A stretch of 36,969 nt of DNA, taken from positions 1 through 36,969 of the forward strand of contig CAXKVV010001102.1 of NCBI GenBank assembly GCA_964058805.1, given 5' to 3'. The notes below the pieces were generated by a model. It ran no database searches, was not told where the DNA came from, and worked only from the letters and a program-made list of their open reading frames with translations. Positions 1-11,542 of this stretch are shown here, piece after piece (within the stretch, counting starts at the first letter, position 1; the number at the start of each line of letters is the position of its first letter). The position numbers were made by a program, and so were the translations under genes. Source of the DNA: Schoenoplectus triqueter (taxonomy: Eukaryota > Streptophyta > Magnoliopsida > Poales > Cyperaceae).

Positions 1-314
1 GAGCTTGATTTTAGCTGGTTCAGATTTAAGAGTGTGTGGGTTAGCTCCACACTGACTGAGGAACGGGTGATGGTACCATAAAAAGTTCACATAATATTTC
101 TTACATTTCCGACAATATGTACTTAACTTGAATAATAAAACAATAACAAATAATAAAATATCAATATCAATATGAACAATATCGATAACATGCTGAATAA
201 TAAAGTTAGCAAACTGAATAATTATACAACAAGAAACATGTCAGAATCAAATTTTTCAACGAAGGAAACGGGACTTGATACAAATTTTATAACACGGATA
301 GGTTGGTGAATTCA

Positions 315-474
315 TATCCTCATTTTTAAAATCTAAATAATTGATCTGAATTGCTCAATATAATCTTTATACTTCCAAGTTCGCATGTTCTATCCTCATT
401 TTTAAAATCTAAATAATTGATCTGAATTGCTTAATATAATCTTTATTCTTATAAACCAAGTTCGCATGTTCATT
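315..474. repeat. two-copy tandem duplication, period about 76 bp
   Basis: The block starting TATCCTCATTTTTAAAATC at 315 recurs at 391. Both copies end in AAGTTCGCATGTTC. The second copy carries a short insertion (about 8 bp, TTATAAAC-like) before that ending. Few mismatches suggest a fairly recent duplication. Confidence 0.85.
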
Positions 475-859
475 CCTTACACTGGAGCTCAGCAACAGGT
501 CCATGTCCGCCCGGGTCAACCCGGCTTTGTTTAATCTCAGTTCACTTCAGGACCTAACTCTCGGCTAAAAATTTCTTAGAAGGGGATCGTACATCTAATT
601 TTAAGGGTAGATGAAAATATTAAAAATTATATATAAATATAGTTTTTTAATTAAAATGTTATTGTTGTACTACATAATTTCTTTTTAATTTGTTATTTTA
701 CAAAATATACTTGAATTTAATAAGTTTTCTTGAGATATTTTGTAGAATTCTGAGATGACTTAAACAAATCAATCAAGCTAAATGAAGGAAGAAATCTTGA
801 AGGCTTATCTGAAGACTTATGATCAATATATGTAAAGCACGATTTAATAAATTTAAGTT

Positions 860-1800
860 TTTGAATCAATAAGCAAGAAAAAAAATGCTATCGATGTAAA
901 CTGTTATAGCGATTCTCAAACGTTATAATAGTTTAGCTTGACAAACTCAAAAAAAAATTTAAGACAAAAATGTTCACCATATTATCAAACGTTATCGTTG
1001 GGTAATGTTCAACAGTTTGAACCGTTTAACACTTCCTTGAAACGTTATAACACTTCTGAAGAAAGTTAGACTTGTTAGAACTAAGTCATCCTGATCAAAC
1101 CAAATCAAAACATTGTGAATGTTTTGTAAAGTGTTGAACAGTTTTCTGTAGCGTTATAATAGTTCCTTCAATTTATTTCAATCTATTATAATGTTTCATA
1201 ACTTGCTATGACAAGCAAATTCTTATCAAATCCTAATCCAAATACTATAAACGTTCAATAACCTTTTTAACGGTTCATTGCGATAAGAACTCTAACTGAT
1301 CAATTGTCAAGTGCTCTATTTAAGGATATAAATCAGAACTCACAAAATACAAAAACTCTCACAATATGAAACCCAACCTAAGCAATCCCAAAGCACTCTT
1401 AAGCATCTAATACTCTTCTCTTGCAAACACATTCAAGAAACTTTCAAATTTTTGAATCAAGCCAAATCAATAGAATATGTTGATTATAATTTTTAAGCAA
1501 CTAGTGTTCCTTTCATCTTTGAGCGTTTGGCTCAATTTTTTTGGAGTTTTTGCTCACCATTTTTTTTTACTCTTGAGTGCTCATTTGCTATCTTTATTTT
1601 CTTTGATATTTTTTTAGTCTTTTTGTACTCGTTCTTATAGAGAAGCTAAAGCTTAAAATTATAAAATAATTTTTGGGTATAATAAATCAGCGCTTCATTA
1701 GTGAAGTGGGTCCCAAAGACGTAGATTGTTATAACTGAATTTCATTAAAATTCTCATATTTTTTTTATATTTTCAGCACTTGCATAATTTAGTTATTCAT
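860..1800 (+). mobile_element. possible Ty1/copia-like LTR fragment
   Basis: A TATA-like stretch near 1325-1332 is followed by a pyrimidine/A-rich leader and, near 1705-1726, by GTGGGTCCCAAAGACGTAG, which resembles the U5 part of plant copia LTRs. Upstream, the 8-mer CGTTATAA occurs at 921, 1043 and 1152 among similar degenerate motifs, as in U3 enhancer repeats. No clean TG...CA ends, primer-binding site, target duplication or gag-pol coding was found, so the call is tentative. Confidence 0.3.
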
Positions 1801-4122
1801 ATTCTCAATTTAATAAAATTTATATTTCTTATGAAACGTTGTTAGTCTATTATTTTATATTAATTGCTCTTATAGCAATTAATATTTGATTGATTCTCAT
1901 TGCATATCTACATTTGTTGAGAATCTTTGTTGACTATTTTAAGCATTCTTGTGATATTTTTTCTTAGTCACTTCTTATATTTTTATAGTTGAAAAGTTGT
2001 CATACAAATCGGTTCTTATTGTGACTTGTCTAAACTTGTGTAAATTTGTGTTTTTAGTGAATACTACTTTAGTTTACCTTAAAATATCAGCTATAATAAT
2101 TGTATATTTATGATAAAAAGTTAAATAAATTAATTTTGAAGTGACATTAGACTAGGATGAAAGTTCAAGTCATATTTTGTTAATTCTGAAGTTTAGAGTG
2201 ACACAAAGCTAATTTCTCCAATGACACTAAATGAAATTTAAAATATAATTAAGCTATAATTTCAATAATATGTTTGCTGAATTTTTTTTTTAAATTTTTC
2301 TTGTATCTATTTGAAAATCCGTTATCAACGTACTCGAAATAATAATTGTCAAGAAGTCCTTTCTTTTACAGTTTACTCAAGAAACATCAGCTTATCGAAG
2401 TGTAAAACAAATAACTTTTATTTTTTATCATCTGTTTTACGACTAGAACTAGCCAATGGCAACAAGACAAAATCGTTCAGTTTTGATCACATTTTATTAC
2501 TTGGATTTTGGTTCCGATTCCATTAGGACGCTTTAAAAATTGGTTATTTGAGTATTTAAACCAATACATACGGTCTGGAGTAGCTTGGCATTTTCAAATC
2601 ATCAGATATTTATTTCAGAATTATTCAGACCATGAATATGAAAAATAAAAAAGGTAAGCGTGCATTGCACAATAACTGTGAATGTATAAATCTCAAGGAT
2701 TTGAAAAAAAAAGATATTGTTAATAATTGTGGTAATTGTCAATAATTACTTCATATTAAAATAATGAATCGGATATGTTCTCAATAGGTAAGCATATATT
2801 TTAAAAAGAGATTATGCTACATTATTTATTATACTTAAATGAATTCGATACATAATAGAAGAATATATGTTAAGTTCAGAATGATATCTTTATCCACAAT
2901 ATATTTTTTTATTCAAGACAGAATTAATCATTTTAAAATGATATTGAAAATTAAGTGATAGACGTTTTGAAGTGCGGATTTCAATGGTGTGGATATGACA
3001 TATGAGACCCGTACTAGTCCGAAAAAGCAGTCACCTGCACTGCACAGAATTTCTAAACACCGTATTAAAACTCGTGTTTCAAGTTAGGTGCCAATATAAT
3101 GGCAGCTCACAGCTCAAATTGTTTGTTGTCATTATCAGGCTGCTGAATTGTACACATCGCATAGAGGCATAGAGGCATAGAGCTTTCTCTTTCTCAATAA
3201 AAGGAGTACACTCAAAGGCAACTTTGCTTGTTTCTACTTTCTACAAAGGCAAGATGTCATAATACAACTGGCAGCCGCCGCCGAGCTTTTTTGTCTCTTT
3301 TATTAAAAAGAAAAAAAGAAAGGAGAGAGACGTGACATTAAAAAACATAAAAGAGTTCAACCGTCTTTTGTTAAATTTGACTATTATTCGGCTAGCAGCT
3401 TGTAAACAAGACACAGACTACATGTAGTTTCCTCTCTTCTATACTTATCGAGCTTTTACACATTTTATTTCTAGCAGGCACACTTCACTTCTATAAATAC
3501 AATCCACTTTACTATTTCACCCTGGATCTTATTGAAATGAGATGCAGCTGTCATACTGCATCCTTCAAACTTTCTGATGAAATTGAAGCAGCCCGGAAGA
3601 ATGCTTGAAATTCTTTACTATTTAAAGTTAGACCCCTGTTCTCCTGCAACAGGTGAACTCCAATGCATCATGGAAAACATAGTCGAGACAAATGCGTCTG
3701 TGCTAAACATTTTTTAGATGCAAAATTTACATGCAAAATATGTTATCTGTTAATTTGACCAGAAATCTAGTTAACATCTGCCCATTGCTTGATATAATGG
3801 ATAAAACCTCTGTTCAGGAATCAGTCAAGGATCATATTATGAGCTTTCTTTTTGTTTTCTGAAAATTTGGTACATTAAGAAGGCCTCTTCTATGATATGG
3901 CCAGAGATGTCATGTAATGACTGGTAGAAGTATGAAACAGAAAGATCTGATCAAGAAGCTTACCAACCTAAACCCATGCTGTACTATCAGCATACCTATG
4001 TGCATCAGCTAGGATGTACTATTGGTATGACTAACCAATATTAAATAAACACTAACCAATCTCAACTCTGAAATGGCATATGCAGCACCGCCTCAAAACG
4101 TTGTTGAAATCTTTAACGGTAT

Positions 4123-7100
4123 TCAAACTTCAGGGTCTTTAGTTACAGACACTGCCTCCTCAATTGCTTGGATGAACGTGGTGACTTTATATGTGAAGAA
4201 GCCAACCAGCATAGGTATAAGCTCCAAGTGCATAAGGCCATACTGTGGGGCCAAAATCCTGGATCATAGTTTATTATAGATTAGCAAAATAAGAAATGAT
4301 GTTATCAATGAATGCATATCAAATAGCTCCAACACATGTTATGTACACTAGATGTATTAGTTCGATACCGGAGCCTTACTCATTCCATAATTGTATTCAT
4401 TGTTTGCCTTTCTCATTATTCCTTATTGGTCTCTCAATTTATTTTTTCTTTTTTGGCCAGCATTCTGTGCACAGTTTTTTTTTATGTTTACTTGGGCAAT
4501 AGAGAAAGCGAAGGGAACAAACATCTAGTTTCATCCTATGTGGTTCCAGTTCAGTCATGTATCAATTACAAGCATGCTGCCATGATAATCCTGGCCCCAG
4601 ATGCATACATACATGAAATGGAACTTACCCATTCCATCTATTGAATAGCATCGCTAGCGCAACAGGAATAAGAAGCCTTGGCTGTCCAACAGCTCCCCTG
4701 AAAGACAATCGGACTTTGAATATGAAAGCTTCTTAGAGTTCTTTTATTGGATAGAAAATAGTGTGAAAGGGACACAGTCCATTACAAGTTTGCCAAGTTA
4801 ACTTTATAATAAAAAAGGAAAAAATCTCGCTCAAAAAAAGTATAGTATTGTAGGCTGTAAAGCAACACTTTTATGTTTCCAATTTGTCGATTTGACAACA
4901 TGAACAACAATACTGCTATTAACCAAAAGGCCTGTCTGTACTCAGTGTACCCTTGATTCTGAAACCTCACATAGGGTGTACTGAACCAGAAGAAAAGACA
5001 AAAAGAAACAGAAGGGTCCACGATCATTTGAGTTTGTATGATAGATGCCTTAGATCAATGATAGAAATATGAGGTAGCAAAAAATGGTAGATACTAATTG
5101 TTTAAGCAGATCATCATTATTGTTTGTCATATATGCATGGGTTATATGAGAAAATATATTTAAATAAAACATCAGTTATGAAATTGTTAACTGATTTAAA
5201 TGAATACAAGTATTTCTATATGAAAAATAGTTCAAAGGAACTAAATGTATATACCTCATAATCCCTCCAGAACGGCTTGCCATGGAATCAACAGTTCTTC
5301 CCAGCATGCGTATGTAGAGCAAAGAACCAGAAACCCCCACACCTAAACTGAATAATTTATCTCAACTTTAGATCCTTCGTTGATGGAAAAACCAGGAAAA
5401 TAAAGTAGGGACAAAAATATGCATGAAAGATTTGCTTATGTATAATGTATCACCAAAATAAATAATTCGCCATTCTAAATGAAGCCCAATTTGTCAAAGA
5501 TGTCCATGACAAAGATTTCACTGCTCAACATACAGGTATAGTAGGATTCGTAGCAACAAAAATAATAATAATAAGGAATGACTTAATTGAAACGCTAACA
5601 TTATGAGAAAGTAAACTACACAATTGAAATAATAAATCCAAGTAATGGTGATTAGATGCAGACCTGGCAGCAGTCTCAGGTGAGTATGCAAAATAGGCTG
5701 CAACTACACCTAAACCACCTATACCCAGCGTTAATAGCTGCAGCTTCAGTTTCAACTGTACAAAATGGAAAAAAAAAGGTCATATGTCTAACCCGAGAAT
5801 GGAAAAGAGCAAAGATCATTGGTTGAAGTTATACAGGACGTTATTGATCCATTAATTGGCTGTTGAGATAAAAATGTAAAGCCAATAGACTACGTGTTAC
5901 AGACCTCAGCCTCCTTTTTTCTTGGGTTCCATAAGTGGATATATTAAAAATGGAGAGCAATAAATTGATATATTTTTTTAGCACAATACATGCCCCTGGA
6001 CTACCATAGAGATCCACACATCCCTGGGAAATGAATATTTGAAATTACAAAATGTATTTTATATTTTGAACTCTTTGCAGTTTTATTGACTGGAATGACA
6101 AATCTATCAAAATATTTCTAAAAGAGGAGTACTTAATACAAGTTCCAGTATTTTTTCTTAAAGTTCATACTTCATTGTATATTGAGACCTGGAAATATAT
6201 GAGGGATGGGAGTGCAACTACAAGTAGGGAGACCCTAGTATTTCATGTTCTTCAAATTAACAGGTCTTGTTCCACGAGATGGCAATAATTTCAAATAGAA
6301 TATAACCACTAAGAGCACTACCTTGATATATTGTTCCATTGACTTGGCAGCCAGAACCTTTGGATCTCCTCTCTTCTGCCTTGACTCTTTCAAAATTACA
6401 TCCTAAATAAAAATTTAAATATTGAAAGTGAATCTCGATTCCAGCTTAACCTCACTGTGAAGAAGAAGAAGAAGAAGAAGACAGTATTGGGGTCTTACTA
6501 TTATGCAACCAGTGCCTGGTGAAAGATTTGAAACAGTACTAGGTACGGAAATATGCACCCAGTATAGATAGCTAGTAACTAAGGCAAAGACAGTATTGGG
6601 GTCTTACTATTATGCAACCAGTGCCTGCTGAAAGATTTGAAACAGTACATGTAGGTACGGAAATATGCACCCAGTATAGATAGCTAGTAACTAAGGCAAT
6701 AGAGTGCAGGGACCAAATTTGAAGAGTCCTGTTGAAGCTAACTAAATACATCTTCCAAAAAAGAAAGTTTAACTTACTGTGCCACCCGTTGCTGCCTTGC
6801 TTGCACGATCCCATTTCTCTTGCTCTCTCCTCGTAGGGGCCAATCTCCATCTTGGAGAAGAAGATTTATTGGACGCCTAAATCACAATACAAAATAACAT
6901 TATATGATGATGCTAAATCAAAGCAAAATTTCTGTTCTTTACTTACTCCATGTACAGGTTAATTATTTTAATAAGAGATGAATGCAGAGAAAGTTTACAC
7001 ACTCCTACATTAGACATGCCACGTCTGGCAACTTCAACTTGATACTCCAAAATCGGCTTTGGTGGTGGTTGCAATTCTTTACTCAGATCAATGTCTACAC

Positions 7101-8030
7101 TGTAAATTGTCTCAAATTAATTCCTAGGAGTTGGTTTGGAAGGAATATAATAACATTTTGGGTTTAGAGAGACACCTGTCAAGACTCCAGGCACGGTTAA
7201 GGCTAAGAAATCCTGCACTCGTCTCTTCCTGCAGAAATAAAATAAATTATGAGTGAAACTTTTTAAAGATAATTATTACTTGAGACTCTTGTTTTTGTTG
7301 ATCGATTAGGTTTGTGTAGATATGGTTAAGATCATCGACATCACGTTCCATTCTCCCTTTGATCTATTTCTGCCGAAATTACAGAAACAACATAATTGAC
7401 CAGTTAACCATTAGTGTCAAATGTACCATCCTTAACACTCCTATAACCAAAATTAACTCTACACAATAAGTTAATTCTGGTAAAATAACAAGTTATATGT
7501 GGCTAACAACATATATAAATATACGTGTAGAAGGGGCAATACGATAACGATACCATAAAGTTGGAAGAAATTGAATCAGCATCAACATCATCATCAAGAA
7601 GGCGTTTCATACGAGGCAGAAAGTCCTTGTTCCAGATAAAGTCATCTTTGGCAGTCACTGGATCGTCGTCCCCACCACCCCAGTACCTGTAAGTTGTAAG
7701 AAACGGATGGCTCTAAGTCTAGTCTAAGAGAAATAAATAGTACTCATCTTATCAAGTAGGAAACCACTAGCAGGTAGGAAGTAGATTTGATGGAGAGCTT
7801 TAATTAAGCAAGTACCTTCTGAGACCGGAGGTGGTGGGGGGACCACCATACTCGCCCGGAGCAGTGCCAGTAGACCACTTGAGAGGCTTCTTCTTGGGCA
7901 GCACGATCTTGGTGCCGAGAGTCGGCTCAGACTCCGGAGGCGCCTCGTCGGAGCAGCGCACGGCGAGGACCCGGCGGCTGGGGCGGGAGGCGGAAGTGGA
8001 GGTGGGGAGACTGAGAAGAGCTGTTGCCAT
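4123..8030 (-). CDS. CGL160: CGL160, chloroplast AtpI-like ATP synthase assembly factor
   Basis: Ten exons: 7816-8030, 7554-7686, 7176-7228, 7009-7099, 6778-6876, 6322-6402, 5664-5755, 5255-5347, 4629-4697 and 4123-4258. They total 1062 nt and encode 353 aa, close to the 350 aa of Arabidopsis CGL160. Residues 1 to about 25 look like a plastid transit peptide. Next comes the green-lineage block LPKKKPLKWSTG/APGEYGGPPTT (44-67), then RWRLAPTRREQEKWDRA from exon 5. From about residue 225 an AtpI-like domain has four hydrophobic segments and the motifs QPRLLIP and FNRWN. In Arabidopsis the protein sits in thylakoids and helps assemble the CF1-CFo ATP synthase. The start is the ATG at 8030; an in-frame TTG two codons upstream is unlikely. 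The exon 4 donor (GTAGGA) is the weakest junction, chosen because it keeps exon 5 in frame. Family assignment rests on remembered sequence. Confidence 0.93.
6459..6702. repeat. GAA microsatellite and 109-bp tandem duplication in CGL160 intron 5
   Basis: An (AAG)n run at about 6459-6480 is followed by two copies of a block starting ACAGTATTGGGGTCTTAC, at 6481 and 6590. The copies are nearly identical; the second has a short ATGTAGG-type insertion. The duplication lies wholly inside the intron between coding exons 5 and 6 and leaves the splice sites intact. Confidence 0.88.
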
Positions 8031-8753
8031 TTGCAATTAATGCGTTGCTTTGGCCTTTGGTAATTGGGAGTTAGAGAATCGGAGAAGGGAGAAGGATTCA
8101 AAGTTTCAAACCATCAAACGAAACGAACGAGTGGAGCAGCAGCAGCCAGCAGCACTGCAATGGTGAGATTTCAGATTGATAGTTGCATTGATTTCCTTCC
8201 TTCCTTCCTTCCTCCCGTTTTTTCAACCTGATCAGCGATCAGTGATCACCATTCACCATTAGCCGGATGGATCTGATTGATCACAAGTAGATCCGACGGC
8301 TACACAAAGATAGATGGATTATTCAACGTACCAGCTCATTTTAATAGGAACTTAATTGGACAGAATTAAAAAAAAACTAACATCATGATTAATTTCAGAG
8401 AATTTAAAAACATAATAATTTTTAAGCGCATCATCAAAGACGAGATCGGATTGAAATTAGCGAATCCAGTTTTTCTTTTCCATCGTTGAAATTAGCGACT
8501 TGCTTAATCCGACAGAGCAAATGAGTAGAAAACAATGGTAGTTCGGAGTGATATTTATTTAAACTCAAAATTTAATAATATTTTTTTAATTTTAAAACTT
8601 TAAAGTGACTTATAACTGATTATTTTTTTCTAAATTTAACATTTTAAAGTACCAAAAAAAAGAAGAAAGTTTTCGAATATTGTAAAAACAAGAAAACAAC
8701 AAGAGAAAAGGTAATAGAGTGGCAGGGACCACTGTCCTGGCCCTTGGACCGTG
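8031..8753. other. CGL160 upstream region, no gene
   Basis: The first 70 bp or so beside the CGL160 ATG are pyrimidine-rich on the minus strand and probably form its 5' UTR and proximal promoter. A (CCTT)n microsatellite lies at about 8194-8213. The rest is AT-rich, with no coding signal seen. Confidence 0.55.
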
Positions 8754-9221
8754 CAGTTTTTATTATTAATAAGTATTATTAAATTAATATTGTTAAAAAT
8801 AAGACTGAAAACCGTAAAATTTTAAATATACGAATGGCAGCGCACGACTGGCAGTGGCGCGGACGAAACGCGTCACTGCCAGTGGCGCGTTTCAAAAAAA
8901 TAATGAAATGCCGCGCAGCGCCTCCATCTCACTTGCGCCTGCGTGCGTTTTGTATATATAAGAAGGAAACGCGCCACTGGCAGTGGCGCGTTTCAAAAAA
9001 AAAAATTAAATTAAAAAAAAAAAACGGAAACGCGCCACTGCCAGTGGCGCGTTCCGTAAAAAAAAAAAGGGAAACGCGCCACTGACAGTGGCGCGTTTCG
9101 TAAATTCAAACAGCGCGCCACTGACAGTGGCGCACTGTCATTCGTATATTTGAAATTTTACGTTTCTCACTCTTATTTTTAATAATATTAATTTAATAAA
9201 ACATATTATTACTAAAATCTG
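8754..9221. mobile_element. Mutator-type MITE (MULE-MITE) carrying a palindrome array
   Basis: A 468-bp element flanked by a perfect 9-bp direct repeat TGGACCGTG (8745-8753 and 9222-9230), the target duplication expected for Mutator-like elements. It starts CAG and ends CTG. Its 83-bp imperfect terminal inverted repeats (8754-8836 and 9139-9221) both run inward to an ATACGAATG-type end. The 300-bp core holds six copies of a GC-rich palindrome built on CGCGCCACTG-N-CAGTGGCGCG. There is no transposase coding, so it is non-autonomous. An open frame across it (8834-9085) merely reads through the palindromes. It lies in the divergent spacer between CGL160 and the HIPP gene. Confidence 0.9.
8840..9133. 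repeat. six copies of a CACTG-N-CAGTG palindrome
   Basis: Copies lie at about 8840-8860, 8865-8893, 8966-8994, 9024-9057, 9071-9099 and 9115-9133. Those at 8966 and 9071 have perfect 14-bp arms (GAAACGCGCCACTG) around one central base. The copy at 8865 has one arm mismatch, and the one at 9024 has one extra A. The central base varies (G, C, A). Spacers are poly-A or AT-rich and of unequal length. Confidence 0.9.
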
Positions 9222-10573
9222 TGGACCGTGTTATGTCCATGCAAATTTGCTAAGCGACGGCCCACATGTCAGTGACCCACGCTCTTTTCTTGGAAAAGAA
9301 AGATTTCAATTATAATACACTCAATGACTCTTTAACTCATTAATTATTGCTAAGCACCGCAAGTCCGCAACTCAGGGTTTGCAATGAATAAAAGAATATA
9401 TATATATAATATATATAATATATATGTTAGCACAATTGCCAAGGCACCGAAATTACTCTGCTATTCTTGAATTGTTTCCAGCTACCCTACCTACGGGTTT
9501 TTCTCCAAAAATAAATAAATAAATTTGTTTCCAGCTCCCAATGGGAATTCTTATTTGGACGCGGTTTTTTTGCTACATGAATGCGTTAGTTTTTAGAAAA
9601 AATGATGATGGTCATGCCCACAAATTTCATTAATAACCAATCACAAAATCGTGATCAAATACAGTAAAAAGGAAGTGTGTGTCATAAAATTATCTAAAAC
9701 ATATTTAAGATGTGATTTGTAAACTAGATAATAATATATATTGTATCTTGCGAAATGACACCTCAAAGTATGATAAAGTATTGTCACACTTAATTAATAA
9801 TTATTAAAATAAAGAAACAAAAGAATATTACAGCTTCAACTTGAACTTGTATTTTCTTTAAATAAAATTTTATATATTTTTATCTAATTTAATATAATGG
9901 AGAAAAAATAAAAGTAATGAAAATAACCATTTGTATTTTTTAACATTTTTTTCGAAAAAAGTGGGTATCCCATCAGTTTCAAATTAAAACTAAATATCAC
10001 ACACTCCTCGATGTACTCATGAGCTTCTAATATATTATTTAAAGAAACTATAAATTTTAAGCATCACTTCTTTAGGTTTGAATGAGCTAACCGGACGAAA
10101 ATCCATTAACTCATTTTTGTTCTTCTTGTCATTTTTTTTTTCTTAGAAAGTCCTTCATGTCAAATTTTTATAACATTGAGTTTGTATCATGCAAAGTAAA
10201 AACTGAAGTCCCATCTCCGTTTGCACCGATTTCTTAACAATCTACAGATGACGCGTAGACCATTTCTATACAGGATTTTTGTCTTTATAGAGTCTGGTTT
10301 TCCTGCCTTTGGTTGGATTCCTCACAAGTCATAGTAGCAATGGAGAGGGCCGGCCTTTGAGTACATACATGTCTAACATTCCATTCAGTTCGTTTGAAAT
10401 GGAGGGAAGGGGTAGGCTCTTTGTTTCGGGATACTTAATGTCCCTTGCAATTTCTCTGAAGAAACCAAGCCACAGTCGGTCGGCCGAGTTTTTTTGCATG
10501 ATTCCAGTTGGTGCTAAGAAACCTTATAAACGCGTATACAGTGCCATAAGTTTCTCTATGTATAGTTGTATAC
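9222..10573. other. AT-rich region upstream of the HIPP gene, no gene seen
   Basis: AT-rich DNA with a TA-dinucleotide patch at about 9396-9425. An open frame at 10309-10644 has no recognisable domain and ends just before the HIPP leader, so I treat it as chance. The distal promoter of the HIPP gene must lie here. Confidence 0.5.
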
Positions 10574-10581
10574 TATATATA
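10574..10581 (+). promoter_or_regulatory. probable TATA box of the HIPP gene
   Basis: TATATATA lies 140 bp before the HIPP ATG at 10722. Transcription would start near 10605-10612 and leave a leader of about 110 nt. This rests on position and motif only. Confidence 0.45.
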
Positions 10582-10721
10582 CCTCCATGGCATCGTTCCT
10601 CTCTACCTGCTTATGCTACCTCCGCAAGTCATAACCTCCAGTAACAAGCAAACATTTGATAATTCATATATAACATCTTTATTTGGAAGTTCAAGGAAGG
10701 AATTCAAGAGCTACATTAAGC

Positions 10722-11542
10722 ATGACGGTAAGTACTTCATGCATTTATTAAGTGCTTTGGCTAAATCGTCATCTTAATATGGATCTTGAACGGTTAATAA
10801 GTAATTAATTAAAGAATTACATCGAGTACAATAAATATTATCACTAGTAACTGTAATCATCATGTGTCAACTGCATATCCTTGCCAGAGTTATAACATAT
10901 TAATTATTACTAGCTTAGTAAACTGTACATTAATTTGTTTGTTTATTAATTTATTTAACTATAAATGTCGACATTAATTATGCTTCTAATTAAGGTCGGT
11001 CCTTTTGAATTACTAACATGATTTTTTTCATTTTATCGTCAATACAGATCGTTGAGATGTGTGTACACATGGATTGCCAAGGGTGCGAGAGGAAAATAAA
11101 GAAAGCACTTCAAAAGATTGAAGGTGTACAAGGAATAGAGATAGACATGGAGAGGCAGAAAGTGATGGTCACCGGCTGGGTAAATCAAGAGAAGGTGTTA
11201 AAGGCGGTTCGAAAAACAGGACGAAAGGCGGTTCTTTGGCCCTACGGTTACGCCAATGGCGACATATTTACCAACCAACAATACTCCATTAATCAATGTT
11301 ATCACCCTGCCTTAGCTCAAAACAACACGAGCTATGAAGATGCTTATTATTCTTCTTCCACTCCATCATATGACTATTACAGGCATGGATACAGTGCTGG
11401 TTATGAGAAATCCGGCATGTACGGAGATTACGGAAACCATTATCCGGCACAACCAGCGGCTCCAGTGTATCCAGTTAGAGTTGGTCAAAGAGCAGATAAT
11501 ATGTTCAGCGATGAGAACCCTAATGCATGTTCTATTATGTGA
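10722..11542 (+). CDS. heavy-metal-associated isoprenylated plant protein (HIPP)
   Basis: Two coding exons, 10722-10727 and 11048-11542, encode 166 aa. The first contains only ATG-ACG before the donor GTAAGT; the second follows an ATACAG acceptor and gives MTIVEMCVHMDCQGCERK, the usual start of one HIPP subgroup. An HMA domain covers residues 3 to about 70 with the metal-binding CxxC (C12-Q-G-C15). The second half is Tyr/Ser/Pro-rich and low in complexity. The C-terminus is CSIM, a CaaX prenylation box, so the mature protein should be farnesylated and membrane- or nucleus-associated. HIPPs bind soft metal ions such as Cd, Cu or Zn and take part in metal homeostasis and stress responses. Without the 6-nt exon, translation would have to begin at a poor intronic ATG (11018). 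Which HIPP number it is cannot be told. Confidence 0.92.

Larger units (their letters stand above)
1..4122. other. AT-rich intergenic DNA, no gene seen
   Basis: No convincing coding exon was found on either strand. The stretch is AT-rich, with a two-copy tandem duplication near 315-474 and a possible LTR fragment at about 860-1800. The right end, below 4123, should hold the 3' UTR of the minus-strand CGL160 gene. The short open frames here have no domain, signal peptide or splice context. Confidence 0.6.

Noticed and set aside
8834..9085. An 83-codon plus-strand open frame.
   Set aside because: It only reads through the MITE palindromes and A-runs; it has no domain and a repetitive composition.
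8840..9133. The spaced palindromes look at first like a CRISPR-type repeat array.
   Set aside because: Spacing is irregular, spacers are simple AT or poly-A sequence, and the array lies inside a bounded MITE with a 9-bp target duplication in a plant genome.
10309..10644. A 111-codon plus-strand open frame before the HIPP gene.
   Set aside because: It overlaps the probable HIPP TATA box, has no recognisable domain, and fits no splice model with the HIPP exons.
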